NCBI RefSeq assembly: GCF_016801865.2
Contig: NC_068939.1
Coordinates: 129,918,917 to 129,982,916 of the forward strand
Direction: 5' to 3'
Length of the DNA stretch: 64,000 nucleotides
DNA from: Culex pipiens pallens
Lineage: Eukaryota > Arthropoda > Insecta > Diptera > Culicidae
Both the position numbers and the translations under genes were made by a program. The notes below the pieces were generated by a model. That model did no database searches and was not told where the DNA came from. It was given only the letters and a program-made list of their open reading frames with translations. Within the stretch, counting starts at the first letter, position 1. Each line of letters opens with the position of its first letter. This document shows, piece by piece, positions 60,001-64,000 of this stretch.

Positions 60001-62431
60001 ATTTTTACAATAAACTTCAAAATTTCAATGAAAATTCAAGTGCAACCAGCTGAAATCAAATTAAAATACATTCTTCTGCGTTTTAAATCATTTTTAGCAT
60101 GTTTGGGTTTATTAAAAAATCTTAAGATTTTTTGAAAATTTTCGATGCAAAATCTTTTTTTTCGATACAATTTTTGTTTTTGTCAGATCTTAGATTTTTT
60201 GAAAACTAATGATTGCAAAACAACTGAACAAGTGTAAAATGCATTTTAAAACACATTTTTCATTTAAATGTGTAGACTATGGCTTGTTATTTAAATTTTT
60301 ATATATTTTTTTATTTTTTTGCCCCCCCCCTTGACCTCGGCCAGGGCCGAGGGACAAAAACTTTTTTAAATATTTGCATCGGCCTAAGTATAGAAAGCAC
60401 TCAAAAATTGTTCAAAAAAATATTTTTTATACATGAATTGATTGATAAACATATCAACTCCAAAACCCTTACGCATTTGACGTTAAATTTATCGTCATAC
60501 TATTTTTACAATCAATTGTTTAAAAAAGGGCGTTTAGGGAGACTTGATCCCTGCATTTTTATATTTACTGGAATTAGCCTCAAGTTTAAATAATTGGGCT
60601 GGGTTTTCGTACATAGTTTCCTTAAGTATAGTTGTACATAACTTACTGCAGTTTGAACCATTTTTCAAAAGTTTTGTAAACAAAAATTACCAACTTTTGT
60701 AAACATGCTCAATTTTGGTCTGAACAAGAAAATTTTAAGTTTTTAAATATTTTGCATGCAAAACTTGTTATATTTTGAACACAAACGTATAGGTTTAATC
60801 TTAACTTGCTCTAACTTATAGAAAATTAAAAGTTTGGATGAATAAAAAACATGTTGCTTAAGATTTCTTCAAAATGTTGAAAGGGGGATCAAATTACCCT
60901 CAAAATTTTGAAAATGCCGGTTTAAAATATTTGTTTAAAACGCTTGGCATGATTCGAAGAGTTTATTTGATGAAATACCCTTATCAGCCAAACAAAGTTG
61001 AATGTTTAAGCTTTCAATTCACGCAAAAAGATCCTAGTTTTGTGAGAAATTGACAGAGTTATGTACGATACAAAAAAGGGGATCAAGTCTCCCCACTCTC
61101 CCCTACCCCTGACTCAAGGAGGTTTTAAGAACGGCAAAAAAGCAAAAATTGAAAATTAGTTTAATGAACCTTTTTAAAAACAAAAAAAAATTAGACGTGC
61201 AAGTCAAATTTCTTTCAAAGCACCGCTTCGCACAGAAAAATGTATATGCAAACAATGAGTAACCTGTGTACCTATTTTTTCACAATAGTCCTCAACAATA
61301 CCTACAACTTTGCTGAAGACACCAAATTGATCAGAAAATTCACTCAAAAGTTACAGCTATTTGAATATTTACGTACCATTTTTGTATGGACAGCAGCCAA
61401 AATTGTATGGAGACTTGTATGGGTGAACCAATGACACAAAATAGCTACCTTGATCATAGGAAAGGCCCCCAGAAAGTTTTTGGCCAAATCAAAAATACAA
61501 AAAATAAAAATGGTCGAAATCGGCCGATTTCGTAGAGAATTGATCATATACTGTCACTGATAAGATATCTGGAGTTTTTTTTTGAAAAGGTCGTATAAAC
61601 CAAATTTTCAGTTTTTGCTTTTGGGTGATTTTTAATACCCCTGACTCAAGGCGGTTTCAAAAACACTCAAAAAGCAAAAACTGGAACTCCAGATATTAAC
61701 TAAAGTCCGGGAGATTGTAAAAAGGGTAGTTTCTGGATGGAACCACATCATTTTGACTATTTTTAGAAAGGTATTTGATAAAGAAAATCTGACAACCCTA
61801 TAATAAATTCAATTCTCGTAATCGTAAAATAGTTTACGAATGTGAGAACCACGAAGGAATATATTCATGAGTATGGTGAATTTGCGCTATAAACGTGAAG
61901 ATATTCCTTCGTGGTTCTCTCATTCATGAATTTAATTCACGATTTCGAGAATTGGTTTTTCAGTGTTCTATTTTCCTTTGGTGCCGATCTCATAATTTTT
62001 TAGAGATATGATGCCCGGATCCATCTTGCGACACGTCGTTGGATGAATAAAGAAAGATTGAAGATCTGGAAACCCCAAGAGAAACCCCTTTTAATCGACC
62101 TTCCGTGTGCAGATCGCCATAAAAATCCTTTATTTCCTATCACCAAGTATGCGCCCAAAATTTGGTGTTGTATCCAAGGTCACAACAAACAGCTCCATTA
62201 TTCACCTTCCATTTCCTTCATCGGGGTGGATCCATTTTTGTACGGTGACGCCGTGTTCCAGTACTCGGGCGCCGTTGTCACAGAGGCCGTCGGCGCGTAA
62301 TGGTGGTGGAAGTCACCGGCCATATCCACCGTCGGCCCCGTACCAGTGTCGTACGACGAGGCAAGTCCCACCATACTGGGACCATGGCCGCCGTCGGAGT
62401 GTCTCAGGCCGCCAAAATCCAAGTGGTGCAT
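29477..62431 (-). CDS. org-1: T-box transcription factor, TBX1 / org-1 class (7 exons)
   Basis: Spliced minus-strand model: exons 62206-62431, 46852-47359, 46548-46704, 46216-46386, 41275-41342, 33857-33921 and 29477-30021. All junctions are GT-AG and in phase; 579 aa. The DNA-binding T-box spans about residues 181-371: HLWDKFHEQGTEM, TKAGRRMFPTFQV, DDKRYRYAFH, SSWVVAGKADP, LTNNQLDDNGH, NSMHRYQPR, VTAYQNQR and NPFAKGFRD. FPTFQV, MDFVPLDDKRYRYAF and LDDNGHIIL match TBX1/10 better than TBX2, TBX20 or Brachyury. The flanks are low-complexity: Asn/Ser-rich before the T-box, Ser/Pro-rich with a His run after it. It is expected to act in the nucleus in mesoderm patterning, as known for TBX1 and Drosophila org-1. 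The family is certain; the org-1 assignment is likely. Confidence 0.88.
30640..30715 (+). repeat. tRNA-like SINE head
   Basis: It has a tRNA-like anticodon arm (TTGGA-CTCGCAA-TCCAA) and a B box (AGTTCGAACCCTGG). No complete acceptor stem is found, so this is a tRNA-derived SINE promoter rather than a working tRNA. It lies in intron 6 of the T-box gene. Confidence 0.6.
30716..31260. other. Intron 6 DNA of the T-box gene
   Basis: The first part may be the body of the SINE beginning at 30640. No ORF or other recognised repeat. The block at 30990-31150 is GC-richer and unassigned. Confidence 0.35.
31262..31800. repeat. Left copy of a repeat flanking the NAP gene
   Basis: Positions 31345-31775 are almost identical, in the same orientation, to 32813-33245 (TTTGCAATTCCGTCGTGAAA through TTGCATAAACTACTA). 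Positions 31270-31345 are an inverted partial copy of the first 60 bases, giving a local hairpin. Repeated GTGCTGAAAAGT motifs mark the family, also seen at 1-240. No protein-coding character. Confidence 0.88.
31985..32800 (-). CDS. NAP-family histone chaperone, single exon
   Basis: 271 aa with an ATG start at 32800 and no introns. It matches the nucleosome assembly protein fold: an N-terminal dimerisation helix (LPANIRTNVAALRKLHLDM), EKRRQIVTGSY, VPEFWLSVFR, the FELEFEFEANEFFSDSVL core (about residues 130-150), SFFNFFNP, and an acidic end (DDDEQDEISDMLEDE). NAP proteins shuttle H2A-H2B and help assemble nucleosomes. It is shorter than NAP1 itself (about 370 aa) and lacks its long acidic tail. 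Intronless and nested in T-box intron 6, it looks like a retrogene; many such insect NAP paralogues are testis-expressed (family knowledge). AATAAA at 31964-31969 follows the stop by 16 nt. The frame is fully open and has no damage. Confidence 0.9.
   Translation of the reverse strand: MESKITQLKRIASLPANIRTNVAALRKLHLDMVDNDRRENKLELDLRRLYEDSCEKRRQIVTGSYVPKLADLPEGYLGMVDHSASEQPGGVPEFWLSVFRMSDLLPGMIRKEDEDALRKLVDVRSLDLGEPSPGFELEFEFEANEFFSDSVLKKRYLTSGTEIYEAIGQDIHWKEGVDLVRKSADSFFNFFNPTQYETSDPEKHEFQLKKDFEVGRYLEQWVIPRATAIFLGRDDDEQDEISDMLEDEAFCGVYSLDAETEALLVNSELGE
32811..33245. repeat. Right copy of the repeat flanking the NAP gene
   Basis: Direct repeat of 31345-31775, starting only about 10 bp upstream of the NAP ATG. 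The NAP promoter must therefore lie inside this repeat unless transcription starts beyond it. No TATA box is evident at the expected distance. Confidence 0.88.
33246..33856. other. Intron 6 DNA next to exon 6
   Basis: AT-rich, no ORF. Nothing is recognised apart from the acceptor-proximal sequence. Confidence 0.35.
33857..33921 (-). CDS. org-1: T-box gene exon 6 (65 bp)
   Basis: CGTTGCAG | CTCCCAGG ... TACAAAA | GTAAGT. It encodes DSQERISTMNERMKSDRG and onward to PGYK. It was found from splice sites and is the phase bridge needed between exon 5 (phase 2) and exon 7 (phase 1). It lies 1.2 kb from the nested hexamerin. Confidence 0.75.
33922..35116. other. Upstream region of the hexamerin
   Basis: A non-repetitive block within T-box intron 5, ending at the hexamerin promoter. 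It includes a TGATTTATC-type GATA motif at 34385-34392. It probably contains the fat-body enhancer of the hexamerin; this is inferred from position only. Confidence 0.4.
35118..35155 (+). promoter_or_regulatory. Hexamerin core promoter
   Basis: CATAAAAG (35119-35126) is a TATA-type element, followed about 30 bp later by ATCAGTTTCG (35148-35157), which contains the arthropod initiator TCAGT. The ATG is at 35162, so the 5' leader is only about 12 nt. Confidence 0.75.
35162..37288 (+). CDS. Hexamerin, arylphorin-type larval storage protein
   Basis: 708 aa, intronless. Signal peptide MRSFTVLALAATLAVASA. It has the hemocyanin/hexamerin three-domain layout: an all-alpha N domain (about 30-155), a helical M domain (about 160-435) containing YYYYFHIDYPFWMGG near residue 232, and a beta-sandwich C domain (about 440-700) ending with GYPFDRKID and FYVPNMFFEDA. 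It is conspicuously rich in Tyr and Phe with modest Met, as in arylphorins. Copper-ligand histidines of hemocyanins are not retained at the family positions, as is usual for hexamerins. The fat body secretes such proteins as hexamers into larval haemolymph, storing amino acids for metamorphosis. Codon use is strongly biased toward C/G-ending codons, which fits very high expression. It is nested, antisense, in intron 5 of the T-box gene. Confidence 0.97.
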   Translation: MRSFTVLALAATLAVASAAFVPNTSQVKYADKEWLHKQEDLLLLFRHVYQKDWNPQLVAYAKNFKLQGNFQLYNNVDAAKEFWAYYEHGLLPKGEVFSIYDEVHREQAIALFHMFYYAKDWDTFYKTAAWARYYVNEGMFVYALTVAVTHRPDMAGFVLPAPYEIYPYYFINTEVIQKAQQYKMQGYYNMKKVEGVYQSVITTNYTGWYLHSNPEQKITYFTEDIGLNTYYYYFHIDYPFWMGGKEFGLYKDRRGELYLYEHQQILARYYLERLSNDLGHIPEFSWYWPVKTGYYPDLQYYNGHSFPNRDNYYFVNREENYHDIQEVDDYERRIREVIDRGYLLMADGKKINFTVPEAVDYLGNLIQSNPDSYDSRFYKYLSMFSRILMGAAVEPVEPLQVIPSVLEHYESAMRDPAFYQIYKRIIHYYYQFKDHLTSYSYDELYFPGVKVEDVSIDKLVTYFDRFDVDVTNAIDVEPEAYVEGKYDGFGEIEYKPDPVLIKARTIRLNHKPFTYKMTVASEKAVKSVIRVFIGPKFDEFGSQYLLNENRENFYELDYFLYDLVPGKNVITRNSLSFNGYVKDRTSFYELYKKVMLGYTTDVKFPLDNTEAHCGFPNRLMLPKGKKGGMPFQFFFMVSPYTAPEVQQYTGFDPVLSCGVGSGARYFDKLPFGYPFDRKIDETYFYVPNMFFEDAIIFHKKEGDINTVV
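37408..37413 (+). terminator. Hexamerin polyadenylation signal
   Basis: AATAAA, 120 nt past the stop codon in TGTAATAAAAAGAATG, with an A run at 37438-37448. Confidence 0.75.
37449..38480. other. Intron 5 DNA downstream of the hexamerin
   Basis: Positions 37449-37740 are GC-richer and unique; the remainder is AT-rich. No gene is supported on either strand. Confidence 0.4.
38481..38690. repeat. Dispersed repeat, GTGTAAAAGGGGTGTCAAAC family
   Basis: Shares CGCACACTATCAAAA..CGTTTGGTAG and GTGTAAAAGGGGTGTCAAAC with positions 5-76 of the window. It contains an inverted pair TTTTTACACGG / CCGTGTAAAAG. Probably a small DNA element. Confidence 0.6.
38879..39610. mobile_element. piggyBac-like foldback, TTAA flanks
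   Basis: Ends CACTCAAACGCTCGGGTAGT and ACTACCCGAGCGTTTGAGTG are flanked on both sides by TTAA (38875-8, 39611-4), the exact target of piggyBac-type transposases. The arms of about 330 bp are near-perfect inverted repeats around a centre near 39245. No transposase is present; mirror ORFs at 38939-39254 and 39311-39551 are palindrome artefacts. Confidence 0.9.
39615..40280. other. AT-rich intron DNA with repeat fragment
   Basis: Positions 39860-40060 are a fragment of the 25755-27145 family (TACAACTTTGC and TATGGACAGCTGCCAAAAT). No gene. Confidence 0.5.
40281..41274. other. GC-richer unique intron block before exon 5
   Basis: Non-repetitive, with patches such as CTCTCCCCTCCCCCCACTCC and CGCACGCGTCCGCCCCGGGG. 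No ORF has coding character. Its contrast with the surrounding transposon-rich DNA makes it a candidate cis-regulatory region of the T-box gene. Confidence 0.4.
41275..41342 (-). CDS. org-1: T-box gene exon 5 (end of T-box)
   Basis: A 68-bp exon, CTACAG | GTGACC ... GAAGA | GTAAGT. It encodes VTQLKIVSNPFAKGFRD, the invariant C-terminal helix of the T-box, followed by NETNEE. It is too short to stand out as an ORF; it was found by searching for the missing NPFAKGFRD motif. Confidence 0.93.
41343..42632. other. Intron 4 DNA of the T-box gene
   Basis: Positions 41580-41780 are GC-richer and unique. Positions 41985-42050 resemble the ATTATCCGA transposon end seen at 660 and 63810. Positions 42300-42630 are AT-rich and share a GTAATATTTTAC-type motif with 52970-53110. 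No gene. Confidence 0.4.
42637..43109. mobile_element. piggyBac-like MITE, TTAA flanks
   Basis: Flanked by TTAA (42633-6, 43110-3). Imperfect ends CATTCCAACGCCCAAGGCTC and the inverse of CACTGGAACGCCCAACGC lie outside a longer near-perfect palindrome with landmarks GATGATTCTAGAACTTTGCA..(inverted).. and GATGTTTTTGGTCGC. Noncoding. The outermost C-A-x-T resembles the end of the 38879 element. Confidence 0.82.
43110..43327. other. Spacer with a CT microsatellite
   Basis: Contains (CT)n at 43178-43202 and a GC-rich stretch with repeated CTCGCGAG-like motifs (43230-43300). No gene. Confidence 0.5.
43328..44651. mobile_element. TA-flanked element, CAGTCATCCCTCATA ends, with nested MITE
   Basis: Ends CAGTCATCCCTCATATTCGG and CCGAATATGTGGGATGACTG (imperfect inverted repeats) are flanked by TA (43326-7, 44652-3). 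Same family as 12411-13068; after the inner insertion is discounted the two have similar length. A reading frame like KVVLFKQK..F.D.FI.SSK is open in both copies. Confidence 0.87.
43594..44258. mobile_element. Nested MITE, GCCTTCCTCAC ends
   Basis: Begins GCCTTCCTCACCTTACTGAG and ends GTGAGGAAGGC. It contains two tandem, related segments (GATCTGACAA..TATCAAAAGTTATAAGC at about 44000 and 44170). I associate this element type with culicine genomes. Fragments recur at 61700-61800 and 61985-62070. Confidence 0.75.
44781..46107. mobile_element. 1.3 kb foldback element
   Basis: Outer ends AGGAACCTAGTACTACGTTT and AAACGTAGTACTAGGTTCCT are perfect inverses. The arms of about 620 bp are close to identical around a centre near 45440. 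The right flank continues into ACAGTATGTAAAAAAAGTAT (inverse, about 46160-46185), a mariner-like terminus whose left partner I cannot find, so the left end may be deleted. Mirror ORFs at 45139-45333 and 45520-45744 are artefacts. Confidence 0.82.
46216..46386 (-). CDS. org-1: T-box gene exon 4
   Basis: Exactly 57 codons, phase 0 at both ends, between TTCACAG and GTAAGT. It encodes IILNSMHRYQPRLHV to FTAVTAYQNQR. The stretch after RLHV (CHFSRGTSHGSSVKDEKNT) is the variable loop of T-box proteins and differs from vertebrate TBX1. Confidence 0.94.
46548..46704 (-). CDS. org-1: T-box gene exon 3
   Basis: The acceptor is CCCTACAG and the donor GTAAGT. It encodes SSWVVAGKADP through LTNNQLDDNGH, the central DNA-contact part of the T-box. 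It starts in phase 2 and ends in phase 0, continuous with its neighbours. Confidence 0.94.
46852..47359 (-). CDS. org-1: T-box gene exon 2 (start of T-box)
   Basis: The acceptor TTTCAG precedes CTTGCATAG and the donor is GTAAGT at 46851. The exon carries an Asn/Ser-rich linker, then about the first 65 residues of the T-box, including GRRMFPTFQV and DDKRYRYAFH. Confidence 0.92.
47520..48035. other. Start of T-box intron 1, repeat fragments
   Basis: GTTACCGTAAACTGGGGGACA at 47717 resembles the ends of the MITE at 56351. The remainder is AT-rich. No gene. Confidence 0.4.
48040..48333 (+). pseudogene. Non-LTR retrotransposon ORF1 C-terminal fragment
   Basis: The open frame reads SFASVVAAGSGN, then LFTLPEFFALAGEMMTRFRT, CRNKAEQFLALGELMIKN and IYKG before a stop. 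This is the pattern at the C-terminus of ORF1 of Jockey/Juan-like mosquito LINEs. The zinc-knuckle and central parts are missing, and no reverse-transcriptase ORF follows, so it is a dead 5'- and 3'-truncated copy. A Pfam search for the family ORF1 domain would settle it. Confidence 0.6.
48607..48690 (-). repeat. tRNA-like SINE head
   Basis: On the minus strand, an A box (GTGGCCGAGGCAGC, Leu/Ser-type) and a B box (GGTTCGATTCCCG) sit about 50 nt apart. The anticodon arm is degraded. A SINE is favoured over a tRNA gene. Confidence 0.6.
48700..50180. other. Intron 1 DNA, mixed unique and repeat
   Basis: Positions 49380-49900 are GC-richer and largely unique, with (CT)n at 49603-49619 and a short GCATTA run at 49788-49806. 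Positions 49905-50130 resemble a retroelement 3' region but match no family I can name. No gene. Confidence 0.4.
50182..50258 (+). repeat. tRNA-like SINE head
   Basis: The acceptor-like ends AAGTCGT and GCGACTT pair over 7 bp (one G-T). A box TGGCCTAGTGG, B box GGGATCGAACCCC. The anticodon stem has a mismatch. The cloverleaf is nearly complete but no Pol III terminator follows directly, so it is probably a SINE. Confidence 0.6.
50316..50392 (-). tRNA. tRNA-like sequence, Thr(TGT)-type anticodon, probably SINE
   Basis: 77 nt on the minus strand. The acceptor pairs GGGAGCG with TGCTCCC, the D stem pairs CCGT with ACGG, the anticodon arm is a perfect TTTGC-TTTGTAA-GCAAA (anticodon TGT), and the T loop is TTCGATT with one stem mismatch. 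There is no run of T directly after the 3' end, and the sequence is unlike the conserved insect tRNA-Thr, so a tRNA-derived SINE is more likely than a working tRNA. Confidence 0.45.
50400..51308. other. Unique intron 1 block
   Basis: GC-richer DNA (about 50440-51080) with no repeat match elsewhere in the window and no convincing ORF. Candidate regulatory DNA of the T-box gene. Confidence 0.35.
51311..52726. mobile_element. TA-flanked element, GGGGAGTGTGGGGTAA ends
   Basis: Ends GGGGAGTGTGGGGTAATTTG and TTACCCCAAACTCCCC (imperfect inverse) are flanked by TA (51309-10, 52727-8). Inside the left end, GGGGTAATTTGGACATGCCT-like units are reiterated five or more times (51535-51650), and inverse copies (ATGTCCAAATTACCCC) lie near 52300-52340 and 52685. 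The interior is AT-rich without transposase. Confidence 0.87.
52850..53270. repeat. Repeat fragments before the hexanucleotide array
   Basis: Positions 52850-52950 and 53180-53235 match the 25755-27145 family (AAGAAGCCATT; AACTTTCTGATCGATTTG). They are split by a small palindromic unit (GTAATATTACATCT / GATGTAATTTTACC, about 52972-53170). Confidence 0.6.
53277..53995. repeat. (TTTGTA)n hexanucleotide array, about 0.7 kb
   Basis: A nearly pure tandem array of TTTGTA, about 118 units. It has one TTTCTA variant near 53784 and a short interruption (TTTGTTTTTGGTTTTTG) at 53824-53840 that shifts the register. Long open frames of Tyr-Leu, Ile-Cys, Val-Phe or Ile-Gln repeats on both strands arise only because the unit length is a multiple of three. 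Confidence 0.98.
53996..55190. other. AT-rich intron DNA with decayed inverted repeats
   Basis: AACTTTGTCGAAGA recurs at 54417 and 54551, and an inverted pair (TTGGTTAAGGTTTAGGTCGC / GCGACCCTTAAACCTTAACC) joins 54831 and 55104. Probably an old element. No gene. Confidence 0.45.
55194..56276. mobile_element. MITE-like element, AGCGTCCAATTTCCCGG ends
   Basis: Left end AGAGCGTCCAATTTCCCGG and right end CGGGAAATTGGACGCT are inverted repeats, with further TTCCCGGGA motifs just inside both ends. The interior is AT-rich and noncoding. The flanks do not show an unambiguous duplication; a hAT origin is possible. Confidence 0.75.
56351..56579. mobile_element. Short MITE, ATAGGTACCGTAA ends
   Basis: Left ATAGGTACCGTAAACTGGG and right CCCAGATTACGGTACCTAT are inverted repeats with one mismatch. 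GGGACA.. / ..GTCCC motifs pair further inward. The related end GTTACCGTAAACTGGGGGAC occurs at 47717. Noncoding. Confidence 0.78.
56580..57111. other. AT-rich intron DNA
   Basis: Nothing assignable; no credible ORF or inverted repeat. Confidence 0.35.
57112..57349. mobile_element. Small inverted-repeat element
   Basis: Ends TTTTCAAAAAGCCGTAAGAG and CTCTTACGGCTTTTTGAAAA are perfect inverses. They are bordered by CTCGG..ATTAG and CTCACCCGAG, which extend the pairing weakly. About 240 bp, noncoding. Confidence 0.75.
57350..58010. other. GC-richer unique block in intron 1
   Basis: Contrasts with its surroundings in base composition and shares nothing with other parts of the window. An open frame at 57352-57765 has no recognisable domain and no clear splice context. 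It could be an enhancer or a noncoding exon of the T-box locus. Confidence 0.35.
58011..59703. other. AT-rich intron DNA
   Basis: Repeats of a TTTGTAG.ATTTCAATGCT.. unit at 58855 and 58908 are visible. No gene and no clear transposon ends. Confidence 0.35.
59704..61103. mobile_element. TA-flanked element, GGGGAGAGTGGGGAGAC ends
   Basis: Ends GGGGAGAGTGGGGAGACTTG and CAAGTCTCCCCACTCTCCCC are perfect 20-bp inverted repeats with TA on both sides (59702-3, 61104-5). GACTTGATCCC / GGGATCAAG motifs recur inside (59745, 60540, 60880). It contains poly-C runs at 59951 and 60323. No transposase. Confidence 0.9.
61104..61700. repeat. Repeat fragments near exon 1
   Basis: 61110-61175 is a decayed piece and 61570-61690 a better copy of the 16674-16815 hairpin family. 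61290-61560 is a fragment of the 25755-27145 family (CCTACAACTTTGCTGAAGAC; TATGGACAGCAGCCAAAATT). Confidence 0.65.
61700..62080. repeat. Culicine MITE fragments split by a small palindrome
   Basis: Positions 61705-61800 and 61985-62075 match parts of the nested MITE at 43594-44258 (GTCCGGGAGATTGTAAAAAG; ATTGAAGATCTGGAAA). Between them, 61810-61955 is an inverted-repeat unit (CAATTCTCGTAATCGT / CACGATTTCGAGAATTG) with a second copy at 63534-63656. The small palindrome therefore appears inserted into the older MITE. Confidence 0.65.
62206..62431 (-). CDS. org-1: T-box gene exon 1 (start codon)
   Basis: The ATG at 62431 begins MHHLDFGGLRHSDGG; a frame further upstream would need a GTG start. 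The exon ends GAAG before GTGAAT (phase 1) and joins exon 2 as MKEMEACIENAHKH. It encodes a Gly/His/Ser-rich N-terminus without a known domain. Confidence 0.78.
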
Positions 62432-63340
62432 TGTGGAAGTAAGCACAGACCACGTGGCGGTAAATCAATCGACGACCGTGTCACAAATTTTCGCACTCTT
62501 TAAGCGGCTTTCAGCACCACCCGTGGATGTTATCACGAAACGATTATTTCCGTTGAAAGGTCGCGGGACTCTTCACGGGACACCCCTGAACACAAAACAC
62601 AGGACAGATCATAAGGCACTTCGTTTCACAGCTAGCCGGTGATCAACACCTAATTGTCTCGCACTTTCACAGAAATTTTCACACCTCGCGGCGGCGGCGG
62701 TCGTTCCGCGGCGCACATAAAGTACACGACGAACTAGAACCGGCCCCAGGCCAGGGCGGTTTCTTCAATTGGAAATTGGTCTAAGCACCGATCCGATGGC
62801 CGGCAAATAAACACAAACACAGCAGACTTTCCGGCCGAGAACAATAACAATAATAATTAAACGCTCAACGGATTAGCAGTGGCCAACCCCCAACCCCCTT
62901 GGAGAATGGTTCCGCCGGAGAAACGGTCATTAAGGTGTGCCACAACTACTGGCTGGGAAATCACCCTAATAAAATTATCACGTCTTAGAACGATCCGCGC
63001 GCGATCCCGACTGACTGACTAATTTTTCTGACTTGCGAGATTTCGACGAGGAAAATGCGCCCCCGAGGCCGTTGAGGGATCGTAGAGGGATCTGGGAAAA
63101 CGATCACGCGCCAGCACAGACTGAGTTTTCCCGCGCGCACCAACACTGTGAAACGATCGCCTTCTTCTTTAGCTCAGGATGATCGCGCGAAGAACAGAGA
63201 TGATCGGAGAGATGGGCGAGGAAATTGCGGGTGCCAAAAAGAGAAAGATGAGATCGGTTCGTTCTGTGTTGAAGACGAGGGCGAATGGGACAGACTTTGA
63301 GGAGAGGGCACTGTGGGAGAATGTTTCTTCAAAGTTGTCA
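62432..63340. promoter_or_regulatory. 5' leader and proximal promoter of the T-box gene
   Basis: Upstream of the exon 1 ATG (62431) the DNA is unique and GC-rich, including (GGC)n near 62690-62700 and several GCGCGC / CGCGATC patches, and it contains no transposon copies. This fits a CpG-rich developmental promoter with 5'UTR. The transcription start is not determinable from sequence. Confidence 0.5.
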
Positions 63341-64000
63341 GGCTAAAATCTGAATTTACCGTTCGAAAAATGGATTTTTATTGTTTGGATTGAAAACACA
63401 AAAATTGATAACACATATTATTTTCAATTTCATATTTTATTTGATTTATCTTTAAAAAACTGAGGCCTTCCCTGAAGACCTTGCAGGTGATAAGTTTTAC
63501 GACCCTATTTTTATCAATCAACATGGAAAAAAATCAATTCCCCTAATCGTGAATTGTGTTTATGGATTTGAGTATGGTGCATTTACACTATAACGTGAAT
63601 ATATTCCTTTCGTGGTTTTCAAATTCAAAAGCACAATTCATGGTTTCGAGAATTGACTTTTTTTCCGCGAAGACCCAAAAAAGATGAACTATGAAATTTG
63701 TAGAGGATTTGATCATTAGCCCAACAATATTATTAAAAAATAACCAGAATTAATCAAACATGGCCAAAGAGAACTTTTCAAGCAAAAATGTCTTTCATGT
63801 GGCTATACAGTGAAGACTCAATTATCCGAAGGCCTCAGAAAAATTTGATTTTGAAACCTCGAATAATCGAGGATTAAGATCGTCGCTGCCGTGCTAACTT
63901 TTTTTTTCTTAACTTATTTTTATTAGGTCCTTTTAGGTGCTGTGACCAGGTTGGGACCGAGGATCAGTAAAACAATATATAATAACAAAAAAAAAACTCC
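63341..64000. repeat. Repeats at right window edge
   Basis: 63534-63656 is a second copy of the palindrome at 61810-61955. From 63805, ACAGTGAAGACTCAATTATC opens what looks like a TA-flanked transposon terminus (ATTATCCGAAG motif, also at 660 and 41990) that runs off the window. No gene. Confidence 0.6.

Noticed and set aside
62432..62446. Upstream extension of T-box exon 1 to 62446
   Set aside because: It would require a GTG start; the first ATG in frame is at 62431 in an ordinary eukaryotic context.

Overview
The window is nuclear DNA of a culicine mosquito, most likely a Culex-type genome. The evidence is an arylphorin-type hexamerin, GT-AG introns, very dense short inverted-repeat transposons, a CCTTCCTCAC-type element I associate with culicines, and long AT-rich intergenic DNA. 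There is no prokaryotic operon structure, no CRISPR array and no viral genome. The species is an inference.

Gene layout, left to right. (1) A four-exon gene for an unidentified secreted Cys-rich protein (minus, 2461-3917). (2) A two-exon gene for an unidentified secreted, very Glu-rich protein (minus, 13499-14754). (3) ESS-2/DGCR14, a spliceosome-associated nuclear protein (minus, three exons, 18260-21372); a 1.5 kb foldback transposon fills most of its second intron. (4) A possible small gene divergent from ESS-2 (plus, about 21672-22357). (5) A T-box transcription factor of the TBX1 / org-1 class (minus) whose seven coding exons spread over 33 kb (29477-62431). Two genes lie inside its introns: a single-exon NAP-family histone chaperone on the same strand (31985-32800, intron 6) and a complete larval storage hexamerin on the opposite strand (35162-37288, intron 5). 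I rebuilt all spliced models by hand from donor and acceptor sites and reading phase; the five main models close without phase conflict.

Most of the rest is repeats. Many are foldback or MITE-type elements whose target-site duplications (TSDs) can be read directly. TA-flanked elements are at 11187, 12411, 19496, 43328, 51311 and 59704. TTAA-flanked (piggyBac-like) elements are at 38879 and 42637. One element has an 8-bp duplication (hAT-like) at 4578. A 3.3 kb CAGGG-ended element with a 6-bp duplication (7014-10297) carries a 1.9 kb octanucleotide satellite and sits inside an older foldback. A (TTTGTA)n array (53277-53995) lies in the first T-box intron. There are four tRNA-like SINE heads and one non-LTR ORF1 fragment.

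The points most worth following are: the ESS-2 / TBX1-class neighbourhood, which mirrors the linkage of ESS2 and TBX1 in human 22q11; a hexamerin and a NAP gene nested in a developmental regulator; a 478-bp GC-rich insert with a perfect 11-bp duplication that looks like a retroposed 5'UTR; and three families of TA-flanked elements sharing a GGGGA..GTGGGG end but diverging just inside it.
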